Positions 15,972-26,080 of a stretch of 64,000 nt of DNA are shown here, one piece after another. Below the pieces are notes generated by a model. That model was given only the letters and a program-made list of their open reading frames with translations, did no database searches and was not told the origin of the DNA. Every line of letters begins with the position of its first letter. Position 1 is the first letter of the stretch. This stretch comes from an uncultured Bacteroidota bacterium (GTDB lineage: Bacteria > Bacteroidota > Bacteroidia > Flavobacteriales > Flavobacteriaceae): positions 27,427 through 91,426 of the forward strand of contig CACKQW010000006.1 of NCBI GenBank assembly GCA_902602415.1, in the 5' to 3' direction. Both the position numbers and the translations under genes were made by a program.

Positions 15972-17978
15972 ATGTCTACAAAAAATAAAATTTACAAACT
16001 CAGGGAGAAACTACATGAACATAATTACAATTATTATGTTTTAGATAACCCAATTATTTCGGATTATGAGTTTGATATGCTTTTAAATGAGCTTAAAAAG
16101 CTGGAAGAATTACATCCTGAATTTTTCGACCCAAATTCTCCAACACAAAGAATTGGTGGTGAAATAACCAAATCCTTTCAAAATTCAAAACATCTAGCTC
16201 CTATGTTTTCTTTGGATAACTCATATTCCCTTGAGGACCTTTATGAATGGGAAAAAAGAATAAAAAAAATTGTAAGTAAGCCAATTACATACACATGTGA
16301 ATTAAAATTTGATGGTATTTCAATTAATTTATTATATGAAAATGGAAATCTGATTAAAGCTCTTACCAGAGGCGATGGAATTTCCGGAGATGATGTAACA
16401 AGTAATGTTAAGACAATTCCAACTGTACCCTTAAAATTAAGAGGGTTAAATAACCTAAAGTTTGAAGCTAGAGGTGAAATAGTAATGCCAATAAAAGGGT
16501 TCAACGAGCTTAATGAAATTAGAAATAAAGAAGGAAAAGAATTATTTAAAAATACTCGCAATACAGCTTCCGGAAGTTTGAAGTTGCAAGATAGTAGTGA
16601 AGTTGCATCCAGACCACTGGAATGTTTAATATTTTCGATTGAGAATAAAGATTTGTTCAATAACCATGAAAATTTTCTCAATAACGCGAGCAAATTAGGA
16701 TTTAATATTTTCAAAGAGTTTGTGATTAGTCAATCATTAGATGATGTTTTTAAATTTATTAAGTATTGGGAAAATAAAAGATCAGAATTACCTTTTGAAA
16801 TTGATGGAGCGGTGGTGAAAGTGAATGATTATAGTCAAAGAGATAAACTTGGATATACATCAAAATTTCCAAGATGGGCAATGGCATATAAGTTCAAACC
16901 TAAGGAGATTGGAACCAGACTTAATAGTATTTCTTTCCAAGTTGGTCGAACCGGATCTATAACACCTGTTGCGAATTTAGAGCCTGTTGAATTAGCTGGT
17001 ACTATTGTAAAGAGGGCATCTTTACATAATTATGATTTCATAAAAAAATTAGATATAAGAGTTGGTGATTATGTTTTTATAGAAAAAGGTGGTGATATTA
17101 TCCCAAAAATTACCAAAGTAAATCGATCACTGAGACCAAATAATTCTACAGCTCTAAAATTTATAACAAATTGTCCTGAATGTGGAAATAAACTTACTAG
17201 ATTGGAAAATGAAGCTAACCACTATTGTTTTAATGAAGATAATTGTTTGCCCCAGGTTATTGGTAGGATTCAGCATTTTATTTCACGAAAAGCAATGGAC
17301 ATTGATGGTTTGGGGCAGGAAACTGTGTCGCTTTTAGTCAGAAATGGACTCATAAGAAATTGTGCTGATTTATATGATTTAAAATATGATCAAATCGTTG
17401 TTTTGGAAAGAATGGCAGAAAAAAGTGCAAACAATTTAATTGAAGGAATTTTAAATTCCAAAGAAATTCCATTTGAAAGGGTCTTGTATGCTATTGGGAT
17501 AAGGCATGTTGGTGAAACTGTGGCAAAAAAACTTGCTACTCATTTTAAAAGCATTGAAAATTTAATTGACGCAAATTTTGATGATTTAATTTTAGTTGAT
17601 GAGATTGGAGATAAAATTGCTGATAGTTTAGTTGACTTTTTTAAAGATCCCTGTAATATGAAAATGATTGATAGGTTAAAAGAGATTGGATTAAATTTTA
17701 AATCTGAAGTTATCAATAAAAGAGTTTCGTCAGTATTGTCAAATAAATCTTTTGTCATTTCTGGTATTTTTAAAAATTACTCCAGAGATGCATTAAAAAG
17801 GTTTATTGAGACAAATGGAGGAAAAATTGTTTCTTCTGTATCTTCAAAAACAAACTTTTTAGTTGCTGGTGATAAGATGGGACCAAGCAAAAAAAATAAA
17901 GCTGCAGAACTTGGTGTAACAATTATTTCCGAGAATGAGTTGCAGGAAATGATATTTCCAAAACAGACATTATTTTAA
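15972..17978 (+). CDS. ligA: NAD-dependent DNA ligase
   Basis: EELHPEFFDPNSPTQRIGG, CELKFDGISINLLYENG, Zn-finger CPECGNKL, BRCT C-terminus. Confidence 0.98.
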   Translation: MSTKNKIYKLREKLHEHNYNYYVLDNPIISDYEFDMLLNELKKLEELHPEFFDPNSPTQRIGGEITKSFQNSKHLAPMFSLDNSYSLEDLYEWEKRIKKIVSKPITYTCELKFDGISINLLYENGNLIKALTRGDGISGDDVTSNVKTIPTVPLKLRGLNNLKFEARGEIVMPIKGFNELNEIRNKEGKELFKNTRNTASGSLKLQDSSEVASRPLECLIFSIENKDLFNNHENFLNNASKLGFNIFKEFVISQSLDDVFKFIKYWENKRSELPFEIDGAVVKVNDYSQRDKLGYTSKFPRWAMAYKFKPKEIGTRLNSISFQVGRTGSITPVANLEPVELAGTIVKRASLHNYDFIKKLDIRVGDYVFIEKGGDIIPKITKVNRSLRPNNSTALKFITNCPECGNKLTRLENEANHYCFNEDNCLPQVIGRIQHFISRKAMDIDGLGQETVSLLVRNGLIRNCADLYDLKYDQIVVLERMAEKSANNLIEGILNSKEIPFERVLYAIGIRHVGETVAKKLATHFKSIENLIDANFDDLILVDEIGDKIADSLVDFFKDPCNMKMIDRLKEIGLNFKSEVINKRVSSVLSNKSFVISGIFKNYSRDALKRFIETNGGKIVSSVSSKTNFLVAGDKMGPSKKNKAAELGVTIISENELQEMIFPKQTLF

Positions 17979-17979
17979 G

Positions 17980-18891
17980 CTAGAAAATTGAAAGATTTGA
18001 AAAGAATTTACTTTTAAGTTTATTGTTGTAAAATTCAAAATCTACTTTGCCCAAATAAAGCCCAAAACAACCTACTTGATTTATTAATACCTCTTTTCCA
18101 ATTTTATTCATGACAACCTCAGGATTTTGCATAAAGGTATGTGTATGTCCACCAATTATTAGATCAATATCTTGTGTATTTTTTGCTATTGTATGGTCAC
18201 AAATTTTATTTTCATCTTTGTATCTATGTCCCAAATGAGATAAACAAATAACCAAATCACATTTTTCATTTTGTTTAAGTTGATTTGTCATTTCTTGGGC
18301 TATTTCTATTGGATCTAAATATTTAGTCTCTTTGAAAAGATTTTTAGAAACTAAACCAGCTAGCTTAATTCCAAGACCAAAAACCCCGATTTTTACATTT
18401 GATTTTTTATATATTTTATATTTGAATGTTTTTCCCTCTAAAATTGTATTAGAAAAATCATAGTTTGAACAAATAAAATCAAAATTAGCGTGATAGATTT
18501 GTTTTTTTAATCCTGAAATACCATTGTCAAAGTCATGATTTCCAATAGTCATCGCATCATACTTCAACATGCTCATTAATTTAAACTCTAGCTCTCCTTC
18601 AAATAAGTTAAAATAAGGTGTGCCTTGAAATACGTCACCTGCGTCAAAGAGTAAAGTATTAGGATTATTTTTCCTGACCTTTTCTATCAATGCAGATCTT
18701 CTTGAAAATCCGCCTTGGTCTGGGTATTCTGAATGATTATTATCAAATGGTGTTATATGGCTATGGACATCATTCGTATGTAAAATTGTTATGGTTGTAG
18801 ATTTTTCATAGTCACAACCAGTAATACATAGTGATGAAGCTATGCCCGCAGACGCGTATATTGAATTTTTTAAAAATTTTCTTCTATTCAT
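17980..18891 (-). CDS. 5'-nucleotidase/metallophosphatase domain protein (UshA N-terminal half), Tat-type lipoprotein signal
   Basis: MNRRKFLKN Tat motif then CITGC; ILHTNDVHSH, LLFDAGDVFQGTPYFNLFEG, MTIGNHDFDNG, LIIGGHTHT. Confidence 0.92.
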   Translation of the reverse strand: MNRRKFLKNSIYASAGIASSLCITGCDYEKSTTITILHTNDVHSHITPFDNNHSEYPDQGGFSRRSALIEKVRKNNPNTLLFDAGDVFQGTPYFNLFEGELEFKLMSMLKYDAMTIGNHDFDNGISGLKKQIYHANFDFICSNYDFSNTILEGKTFKYKIYKKSNVKIGVFGLGIKLAGLVSKNLFKETKYLDPIEIAQEMTNQLKQNEKCDLVICLSHLGHRYKDENKICDHTIAKNTQDIDLIIGGHTHTFMQNPEVVMNKIGKEVLINQVGCFGLYLGKVDFEFYNNKLKSKFFSNLSIF

Positions 18892-19633
18892 TTTTAATAA
18901 ATCTATTGTCGGTTTTTAATTTAAGTGTATCAATATTTTGAAAATAATTTATTAGAACATCCCTCATTTTTATTTTAAGATCAAAAGTTTTCAAATTCTT
19001 TGCAAAAAAATTCATGTTATCCCCACCCTTTAAAAGGTAGTCAGTGGTTACAACATTATAATATTTGTTTGGATTTAATTTGTCCCCATTAACATTAAAA
19101 TCTTTCAAATTGTATTTATTATCAAGATTTATTTGTAATCCATAAATTGGATGAGATTTTCTCTCAAGGATTAAATATTCAACCATTTCTTGAATTACAT
19201 CTCCCTTTAGCTTAAGCAGTAAAATTTGATTTTCAAATGGCATTAATTCAAATGCAGTTTTTTTTGAAATTTCCCCCTCTGAAATGATTGACCTAATTCC
19301 ACCCATATTAAGTAGAACTATATCAATATTCTCATCAGAAATTTCATTGTAAATTGGATTGCAAACTTCAAAAGTTGCATCAGCGAATAAGTTGCTAAGA
19401 GTACTATTTAATTCCCCATCTTTTTTTGTGTATTTCATAGGGGAATATGCCAGACTGGTATTTAAATCAGATTGTAAAATCTGTTGTGTGTAGGGCTCAA
19501 TAAAAATATTTATGATAGTATCATCTGGAATTTCATGATCAAGTAATTTGTTATCAAAACTTCTATTAGTTTGATTGCACGCAATAAATAAGCTTGCACT
19601 AATTAAAAAAACTGAAAAAAAAGACTTTTTCAT
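18884..19633 (-). CDS. 5'-nucleotidase C-terminal domain lipoprotein (UshA C-terminal half)
   Basis: Lipobox FIAC; NLFADATFEV, VLLNMGGIRSIISEGEISKKTAFELMPFENQILLLKLKG, YNVVTTDYLLKGGDNM. Confidence 0.92.
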   Translation of the reverse strand: MKKSFFSVFLISASLFIACNQTNRSFDNKLLDHEIPDDTIINIFIEPYTQQILQSDLNTSLAYSPMKYTKKDGELNSTLSNLFADATFEVCNPIYNEISDENIDIVLLNMGGIRSIISEGEISKKTAFELMPFENQILLLKLKGDVIQEMVEYLILERKSHPIYGLQINLDNKYNLKDFNVNGDKLNPNKYYNVVTTDYLLKGGDNMNFFAKNLKTFDLKIKMRDVLINYFQNIDTLKLKTDNRFIKNE

Positions 19634-19679
19634 ATATCAATAATAAATTTAATTATTTTTGTTTATAACACCTTAAGTC

Positions 19680-20201
19680 ATGATTATAAAGTTCCTTAAA
19701 AATAGATCCAATAAAATTTTTATGCAGAGGATTATAGAAAATAGGAAATTTAATTCATCTGCAATAAGAATTAAAACAGTTGGTATAATTTTTAATCTTG
19801 ATGAATACAGGGATTATGATGAAATAAAAGAAATTTTTAAAGGATTAGGTGTTCATGAAAATAAAATTAAGTTTATTGCTTATATGTCTGAAAATGGAAC
19901 AAAATTAAATCGTTGGGATTCATATTTTGAAGCTAAAGATTTTGGTTGGAATGGTGTAGTAAACAACTTAGACTTTATTGAGTTTATTGATTCGGAATTT
20001 GATATACTAATAAGCTATTACAGAAAAAATAAATTAGAATTAAATTTTGCAACCGCCTGTTCAAAAGCCAAATTTAAAATTGGAATTTCTAAGAGTAATG
20101 AAAATTTAAATGATTTCACTATTGATATTAGTACTAATTTTACTGAAATATTTGCCAAAGAACTTAGAAAATATTTAGAAGGACTTAATATGATTAAATA
20201 A
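19680..20201 (+). CDS. Conserved hypothetical protein, DUF6913-type
   Basis: 173 aa in the conserved flavobacterial position before bamD; family from memory. Confidence 0.6.
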   Translation: MIIKFLKNRSNKIFMQRIIENRKFNSSAIRIKTVGIIFNLDEYRDYDEIKEIFKGLGVHENKIKFIAYMSENGTKLNRWDSYFEAKDFGWNGVVNNLDFIEFIDSEFDILISYYRKNKLELNFATACSKAKFKIGISKSNENLNDFTIDISTNFTEIFAKELRKYLEGLNMIK

Positions 20202-20231
20202 TGTTAATTTTAATATCCACAATTTAATTCA

Positions 20232-20239
20232 TAATTTTG
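20232..20239 (+). promoter_or_regulatory. -7 element TAATTTTG upstream of bamD
   Basis: TAnnTTTG match 13 nt before the ATG. Confidence 0.35.
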
Positions 20240-20252
20240 CCCACCAAAGTCT

Positions 20253-21035
20253 ATGAGAAACTGTTATTTTATTTTTGTTTTTACATTGATTTTTTCATGT
20301 GGAGAATTTCAAAAAGCGCTCAATTCAGACGAGGTATCTGTTAAGTTCAATCTTGGAAGTGAATTATTTGAGCAAAAGAAATATTCGAAAGCCTCTAGAT
20401 TATTTTCTCAAATTCTTCCGCAGTATAGAGGAAAACCCCAAGCTCAGAAGTTAACATACATGCAAGCCATGTGTTTTTATAACACTAAAGATTATAATAG
20501 TGCTGCGTACCAAATGGAAAGATTTGTTAATTCTTATCCAGAAAGTGAAAAAGTTGAAGAAATGGCTTTTCTTAGTGCAAAAAGTTATTATATGCTAGCA
20601 CCATCTTATTCAAAAGACCCTGCCGATACTCAAATTGCCATTTCAAAATTACAAGATTTTATTGATACATATCCTAATTCAGATTTCATCCTTGATGCAA
20701 ATAACCTAGTATTTGAATTAGATTACAGATTAGAATTAAAAGAATTTAACATTGCATTACAGTTTCATAATTTAACAGATTATGAAGCATCTATCAAATC
20801 TTTTGAAAACTTTATCTTGGATTTTCCAGGATCTGATTTAAGAGAAAAAGCAATGTATTACCGTTTTGATTCTGCATATCTTCTTGCCATTAATAGTATT
20901 TCTAGAAAACAACAGGAAAGAATTAAAAATGCATTGTCATATTACAGATCATTTAAAAATGATTATGGTCAATCAAAATACATGACAGAGATCGATTTAA
21001 AGATTTCTGAATTGAATAAAATTAACAACATATAA
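20253..21035 (+). CDS. bamD: Outer membrane protein assembly factor BamD
   Basis: Lipobox FSCG; TPR-like LFEQKKYSKASRLFSQILPQYRGKPQAQKLTYMQAMCFYNTKDYNSAAYQMERFVNSYP. Confidence 0.93.
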   Translation: MRNCYFIFVFTLIFSCGEFQKALNSDEVSVKFNLGSELFEQKKYSKASRLFSQILPQYRGKPQAQKLTYMQAMCFYNTKDYNSAAYQMERFVNSYPESEKVEEMAFLSAKSYYMLAPSYSKDPADTQIAISKLQDFIDTYPNSDFILDANNLVFELDYRLELKEFNIALQFHNLTDYEASIKSFENFILDFPGSDLREKAMYYRFDSAYLLAINSISRKQQERIKNALSYYRSFKNDYGQSKYMTEIDLKISELNKINNI

Positions 21036-21043
21036 TTATTATC

Positions 21044-21373
21044 ATGGATATAAAAAAAACAAATGCTTCTCAGACAACGAAAACCTATGACAGAGGTGAA
21101 ATTGAAAATAAAACGCAAAATATATATGAAGCTATTTCAATAATTTCAAAAAGAGCAGAGCAAATTAATGGGGATGTCAAGAAAGAATTAATTGATAAAT
21201 TAGAAGAATTTGCTACCTATAATGATAGTCTAGAAGAAATATTTGAAAATAAAGAGCAAATTGAGGTATCCAAGTTTTATGAGAGATTACCAAAACCTCA
21301 CGCTATTGCTGTTCAAGAATGGCTAGAAGATAAAGTTTACCACAGAGATAGCTCTGAAGAAACAGAAGAGTAA
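21044..21373 (+). CDS. rpoZ: DNA-directed RNA polymerase subunit omega (Bacteroidetes type)
   Basis: NIYEAISIISKRAEQINGDVKKELIDKLEEF...FYERLPKPHAIAVQEWLEDKVYHR. Confidence 0.88.
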   Translation: MDIKKTNASQTTKTYDRGEIENKTQNIYEAISIISKRAEQINGDVKKELIDKLEEFATYNDSLEEIFENKEQIEVSKFYERLPKPHAIAVQEWLEDKVYHRDSSEETEE

Positions 21374-21374
21374 A

Positions 21375-22580
21375 ATGTCTATCCTTAGGGGTAAAAAAAT
21401 CCTATTAGGGATTACTGGTGGTATTGCAGCATACAAAACTCCAATACTTGTTAGGTTACTAAAAAAAGCAGGTGCTGAAATTAAGGTTGTTTTGACAGAG
21501 AATGCCAAAGAATTTGTAACTCCACTGTCTTTGTCAACAGTTTCTGAAAATCCAGTGCTATCAAAGTTTAAAGATGATGATGAAAATTGGAATAATCACG
21601 TCGAACTAGGTCTTTGGTGTGATCTAATGCTTATTTGCCCTGCTACAGCAAATAGTCTATACAAAATGGCAAACGGAAACTGCGATAACTTGTTAATTGC
21701 AACATATTTGTCCTGTAAATCAAAAATATTTTTTGCTCCAGCCATGGATTTAGATATGTACAAACATGAATCCACAAAGCAATCTATTGAAAAGTTAATT
21801 AGTTTTGGTAATATTTTAATACCCCCAGACTCTGGAGAACTTGCGAGCGGCTTGGTAGGTGAGGGTAGATTGCCTGAGCCAAAATCTATAGTTGATTTTC
21901 TAATTGCACATTATTCTAAAAACTTACCATTAAAAAATAAAAAAGTTTTAATTACCGCTGGACCAACGCTTGAACCAATAGATCCGGTGAGATTTATTTC
22001 AAATCATTCATCAGGAAAAATGGGATATAGATTAGCTGAAGAGGCTAAACGTCTAGGTGCATCCGTATGTTTAATTAGTGGTCCTAGTAATGAAACTTTA
22101 ATCGAAACTGGTATCGATTTAGTTAGTGTCAGGACTTCTGATCAGATGGAAAAGGAAGTAATGAACAGATATCAAAATTCTGATATTGTAATTATGGCGG
22201 CTGCAATCAGTGATTATACTCCAAAATCATATTCAAATAAAAAAATTAAAAAAGAATCAGAGTCAAAGGTTTTTACTATCGACTTTAAAAAAACAAATGA
22301 TATTTTATTTAATCTGGGCAAACTAAAAAAGAAACAATTGTTAATAGGATTTGCACTTGAAAATAACAATGAAATCAAAAATGCAAAAAAGAAATTAAAA
22401 GAAAAAAATCTAGATATAATTGTACTTAATTCTTTAAATGATGAAGGTGCTGCTTTTGGACACGATACAAACAAAGTCACAATCATTGATGATAATCTTA
22501 AAGTAAATCATTATGATTTAAAACCAAAAAGATTTGTTGCTAATGATATATTTGAATATATTTTGAGTAATAAATTATGA
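21375..22580 (+). CDS. coaBC: Bifunctional phosphopantothenoylcysteine decarboxylase / phosphopantothenate--cysteine ligase
   Basis: ILLGITGGIAAYKTP, APAMDLDMY, ITAGPTLEPIDPVRFISNHSSGKMGYRLAEEA, KKTNDIL. Confidence 0.97.
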   Translation: MSILRGKKILLGITGGIAAYKTPILVRLLKKAGAEIKVVLTENAKEFVTPLSLSTVSENPVLSKFKDDDENWNNHVELGLWCDLMLICPATANSLYKMANGNCDNLLIATYLSCKSKIFFAPAMDLDMYKHESTKQSIEKLISFGNILIPPDSGELASGLVGEGRLPEPKSIVDFLIAHYSKNLPLKNKKVLITAGPTLEPIDPVRFISNHSSGKMGYRLAEEAKRLGASVCLISGPSNETLIETGIDLVSVRTSDQMEKEVMNRYQNSDIVIMAAAISDYTPKSYSNKKIKKESESKVFTIDFKKTNDILFNLGKLKKKQLLIGFALENNNEIKNAKKKLKEKNLDIIVLNSLNDEGAAFGHDTNKVTIIDDNLKVNHYDLKPKRFVANDIFEYILSNKL

Positions 22581-23461
22581 GAAAAATATTTTTAATTTAT
22601 TTACTTTTCAACTTGTCTTTTTTTTATGGACAGGATTTGAACTGTGAAATTACCATTGATGCTAGACAAACAGGGCAAGAGAATTTACAAGTTTTCAAAT
22701 CTTTAGAAAATCAACTTAACGAGTTTATTAATAATAATTCTTGGACTGGAAGATCGGTAAGACCTAATGAGAAGATAAATTGTGCCATGTTTTTAAATAT
22801 ATCTTCAATGGATAATGATTCTTTTAATGGAACTCTACAAATACAGGCATCTAGACCTGTCTATAATAGCTCGTATTCTTCACCCGTGTATAATTTTAAT
22901 GATAAAAATTTTAATTTTCGTTACCAAGAGTATCAAAATTTAAATTTTAATCCTAATCAGTTTGAAAATAATCTTATTTCAATCCTTGCTTTTCATATTT
23001 ATATGATTTTGGGTATTGATGCTGATACATTTTCTCTTAATGGAGGTACTGGTTATTTTGAAATTGCAAGAGAGATTTTAGATTATTCACAAAATCAAGG
23101 TTATAAGGGATGGGCATCAAGTGATGGCTTGCAGTCCCGGTATTTTTTGATTGACAATATTTTATCACCTACTTACAAAGAGTACAGAGAGGTAATGTAT
23201 AGTTATCATTTGAGGGGTTTAGACAAAATGGCTGATGAGCCAAAGATGTCAAAAACGATTTTGATCGAACAAATGAATGCTTTAAATATAATGCATAGAA
23301 GACGTCCAAATTCCTTTTTGATGCGGGTTTTCTTTGATACAAAATCAGAGGAAATTTTTGAAATTTTTAAAGATGGTCCCAAGGTTTCCACTTCAAATTT
23401 AATTTCAATTTTGAACAGAATATCTCCAAATAACTCAGAAAAATGGAGGAATATAAATTAA
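22577..23461 (+). CDS. DUF4835-type protein
   Basis: LNCEITIDARQTGQENLQVFKSLENQLNEFINNNSWTG after a signal peptide; sits between coaBC and recN. Confidence 0.85.
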   Translation: MRKIFLIYLLFNLSFFYGQDLNCEITIDARQTGQENLQVFKSLENQLNEFINNNSWTGRSVRPNEKINCAMFLNISSMDNDSFNGTLQIQASRPVYNSSYSSPVYNFNDKNFNFRYQEYQNLNFNPNQFENNLISILAFHIYMILGIDADTFSLNGGTGYFEIAREILDYSQNQGYKGWASSDGLQSRYFLIDNILSPTYKEYREVMYSYHLRGLDKMADEPKMSKTILIEQMNALNIMHRRRPNSFLMRVFFDTKSEEIFEIFKDGPKVSTSNLISILNRISPNNSEKWRNIN

Positions 23462-23473
23462 ATAGTTTAAGAA

Positions 23474-25126
23474 TTGTTAAAGTCCATATCCATAAAAAAT
23501 TATGTATTAATAGATGAGTTGAATATTTCATTTAGTTCTGGTTTTTCTGTAATTACCGGTGAAACTGGTGCAGGTAAGACGATTTTGGTAGATGGAATAT
23601 CACTGTTGTTAGGTAAACGAGCAGATTTGTCAGTTAATAGAGATAAAACAAAAAAATGTGTCATAGAGGGAATCTTTGATATAGGTGCCTATAATTTAAA
23701 AACCATTTTTGATGTAAATGAACTCGATTATGATTCGGAAACAATTTTAAGAAGAGAAATAAGTCCTTCTGGTAAGTCAAGAGCTTTTATTAATGATAGC
23801 CCAGTAAATTTACATCAGCTATCAAAAATTGGTTCTAGAATTATTGATATCCACACTCAGCATGAAAATATAAATATTTTAGATCAAGATTTTCAATTTG
23901 AAATGATTGATGCATTCTCAAACAATAATGAGATTGTTGATGAATTCCGGTTACTTTTTAATCAGTATCAAGAACTGCAAAGAAAAATTGAAAAATTGAA
24001 GTTAGATAAAGATAACTTGAATCAATCCATAGATTATAATAAGTTTATTTTAAATGAGCTTGATAGTGCCAATCTTTTTGAGGAAAATTTGGAAGAATTG
24101 GAAAAAAATCAAGTATTTCTTTCAAATTTTGAAGTTATTTCTGAGGAACTTTCTTTTATTAATAACTTATTAATTGATGAAAATATTGGTATTCAGACAA
24201 ATATTCAGAAACTATTAAACTCTCTTTCTAAAATTTCAGGCAAAACTGAAAATTTAAATATCTTGTATGAAAGGGTTTTGAATTTATCTACAGAACTTGA
24301 TGATATCAACCACGAATTAAATGAACAATTTGAATCCCTAGAAAATAATCCTGAGAAACTTAGCTTATTAATTCAAAAGATTGACACTGTTAACACTCTT
24401 TTGAGAAAGCATTCGGTGAACTCAATAAAAGATCTCAAGCTTGTGAGAGAAGAATTTGCTTCCAAAGTTGATTCGACGGAGTCCATTGATGAAAAAATTG
24501 AAGAATTTGAAATAAAGCTTAATGATTTAAAAGATAAATTATCGAAAATTTCTAAATCAATTACAAGAAAAAGAATGGATGCTATCCCTAAATTTACTAC
24601 TGATATTGAGCTCATATTAAAAGATTTGGGAATGGAAAATGCAAAATTTAAAATAGAATTAAATCCATCCAATAATTTTAACTCCTTTGGTATGGATGAT
24701 ATAAATTTTATGTTTCGAGCGAATAAAGGATATGAATTCAAAGACTTAAAATCTAGCGCATCCGGTGGAGAAATGTCAAGAATCATGTTGGCTGTTAAAT
24801 CCATTATCGCAAAGTATAGAAAAATTCCGTCCATAATTTTTGATGAAATTGACACAGGTGTTTCTGGAGCTATTTCCCAAAAAATGGGACATATTATGAG
24901 ATCTTTGTCAAAATATGTGCAAACTTTCTCCATCACTCATATTCCTCAAATCGCAGCCATGGGTTCTGCACATTATAAGATTTATAAATATGATGAAGAT
25001 AACATAACAAAAACTACAATCATTAAACTCGCAGAAGAGGAGAGAATTGTTGAAATTGCAAAAATGTTAGAGGGAAGTAGTATTTCTGAATCTGCCATTA
25101 ATCATGCAAAGCGGTTAATGAATTAA
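23474..25126 (+). CDS. recN: DNA repair protein RecN
   Basis: TTG start; SISIKNYVLIDELNISFSSGFSVITGETGAGKTILVDGISLLLGKRAD, SGGEMSRIMLAVKSI, FDEIDTGVSG. Confidence 0.97.
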   Translation: MLKSISIKNYVLIDELNISFSSGFSVITGETGAGKTILVDGISLLLGKRADLSVNRDKTKKCVIEGIFDIGAYNLKTIFDVNELDYDSETILRREISPSGKSRAFINDSPVNLHQLSKIGSRIIDIHTQHENINILDQDFQFEMIDAFSNNNEIVDEFRLLFNQYQELQRKIEKLKLDKDNLNQSIDYNKFILNELDSANLFEENLEELEKNQVFLSNFEVISEELSFINNLLIDENIGIQTNIQKLLNSLSKISGKTENLNILYERVLNLSTELDDINHELNEQFESLENNPEKLSLLIQKIDTVNTLLRKHSVNSIKDLKLVREEFASKVDSTESIDEKIEEFEIKLNDLKDKLSKISKSITRKRMDAIPKFTTDIELILKDLGMENAKFKIELNPSNNFNSFGMDDINFMFRANKGYEFKDLKSSASGGEMSRIMLAVKSIIAKYRKIPSIIFDEIDTGVSGAISQKMGHIMRSLSKYVQTFSITHIPQIAAMGSAHYKIYKYDEDNITKTTIIKLAEEERIVEIAKMLEGSSISESAINHAKRLMN

Positions 25127-25156
25127 TATTATCTTTATAATTTAAAACATTGTATT

Positions 25157-25969
25157 ATGTCTCATAATTTACTTAAGGGAAAAAAAGGAATTATCTTCGG
25201 AGCTTTGGATCCGAATTCGATTGCTTGGGTTACAGCAGAGAGAGTTTTTGAAGAGGGTGGTGCTTTCGTTTTAACAAATGCACCTGTAGCGCTGAGAATG
25301 GGGCAAATTAATGAATTAGCCAAGAAAACAAATTCTACTGTTATTTCAGCAGATGCTACTTCATTAGATGATCTTCAAAAGCTTGTACAAGAGTCTATGA
25401 AGATTTTAGGTGGTAAAATTGATTTTGTTTTACATTCTATTGGTATGTCAATAAATGTTAGAAAAGGGAAATCCTACACAGACCAAAATTATGATTGGAC
25501 GCATAAAGGATTAGATGTTTCAGCAATGTCTTTTCATCGAGTTATGCAAACTCTGTATAAAAATGATGCTATGAACGAGTGGGGGAGTATTGTAGCTCTT
25601 TCCTACATGGCGGCTCAAAGGGTATTTCCTGACTATAATGATATGGCGGATAACAAGGCATATTTGGAAAGTATTGCACGAAGTTTCGGTTATTTCTTTG
25701 GAAAAGATAAAAAAGTAAGAGTTAATACCATATCGCAATCTCCAACACCAACTACTGCAGGTCAGGGTGTAAAGGGATTTGATGGATTCATTAAATATGC
25801 AGATAAAATGTCTCCACTTGGGAACGCTACAGCATTAGATTGTGCAAACTATACGGTATCACTTTTCAGTGATTTGACTAAAAGAGTTACTTTGCAAAAC
25901 TTATATAATGATGGTGGTTTTAGTAATATGGGTGTGAGTGAAAGTATGATGGATCTTTTAGAAAAGTAG
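25157..25969 (+). CDS. fabI: Enoyl-ACP reductase (NADH), SDR family
   Basis: LLKGKKGIIFGALDPNSIAWVTAERVFEEGG, VLHSIGMS, YNDMADNKAYLESIARSFGYFFGKDKKVRVNTISQSPTPTTAG. Confidence 0.93.
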   Translation: MSHNLLKGKKGIIFGALDPNSIAWVTAERVFEEGGAFVLTNAPVALRMGQINELAKKTNSTVISADATSLDDLQKLVQESMKILGGKIDFVLHSIGMSINVRKGKSYTDQNYDWTHKGLDVSAMSFHRVMQTLYKNDAMNEWGSIVALSYMAAQRVFPDYNDMADNKAYLESIARSFGYFFGKDKKVRVNTISQSPTPTTAGQGVKGFDGFIKYADKMSPLGNATALDCANYTVSLFSDLTKRVTLQNLYNDGGFSNMGVSESMMDLLEK

Positions 25970-26080
25970 TAGTACTTACTATTATTTCGTAAATTTTTTC
26001 TACTTTTTATTAATTACGATTATTCAATTAAAATTATTTTTTAAATTGTATACGGATTAGTAATCAATAAAAATTATACA

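Noticed and set aside
16241-16714. 157-aa minus-strand ORF
   Set aside because: Antisense to ligA adenylation domain; no independent support.
24373-24936. 187-aa minus-strand ORF
   Set aside because: Entirely antisense to recN; low-complexity hydrophobic/Ser-rich translation typical of antisense frames in AT-rich genes.
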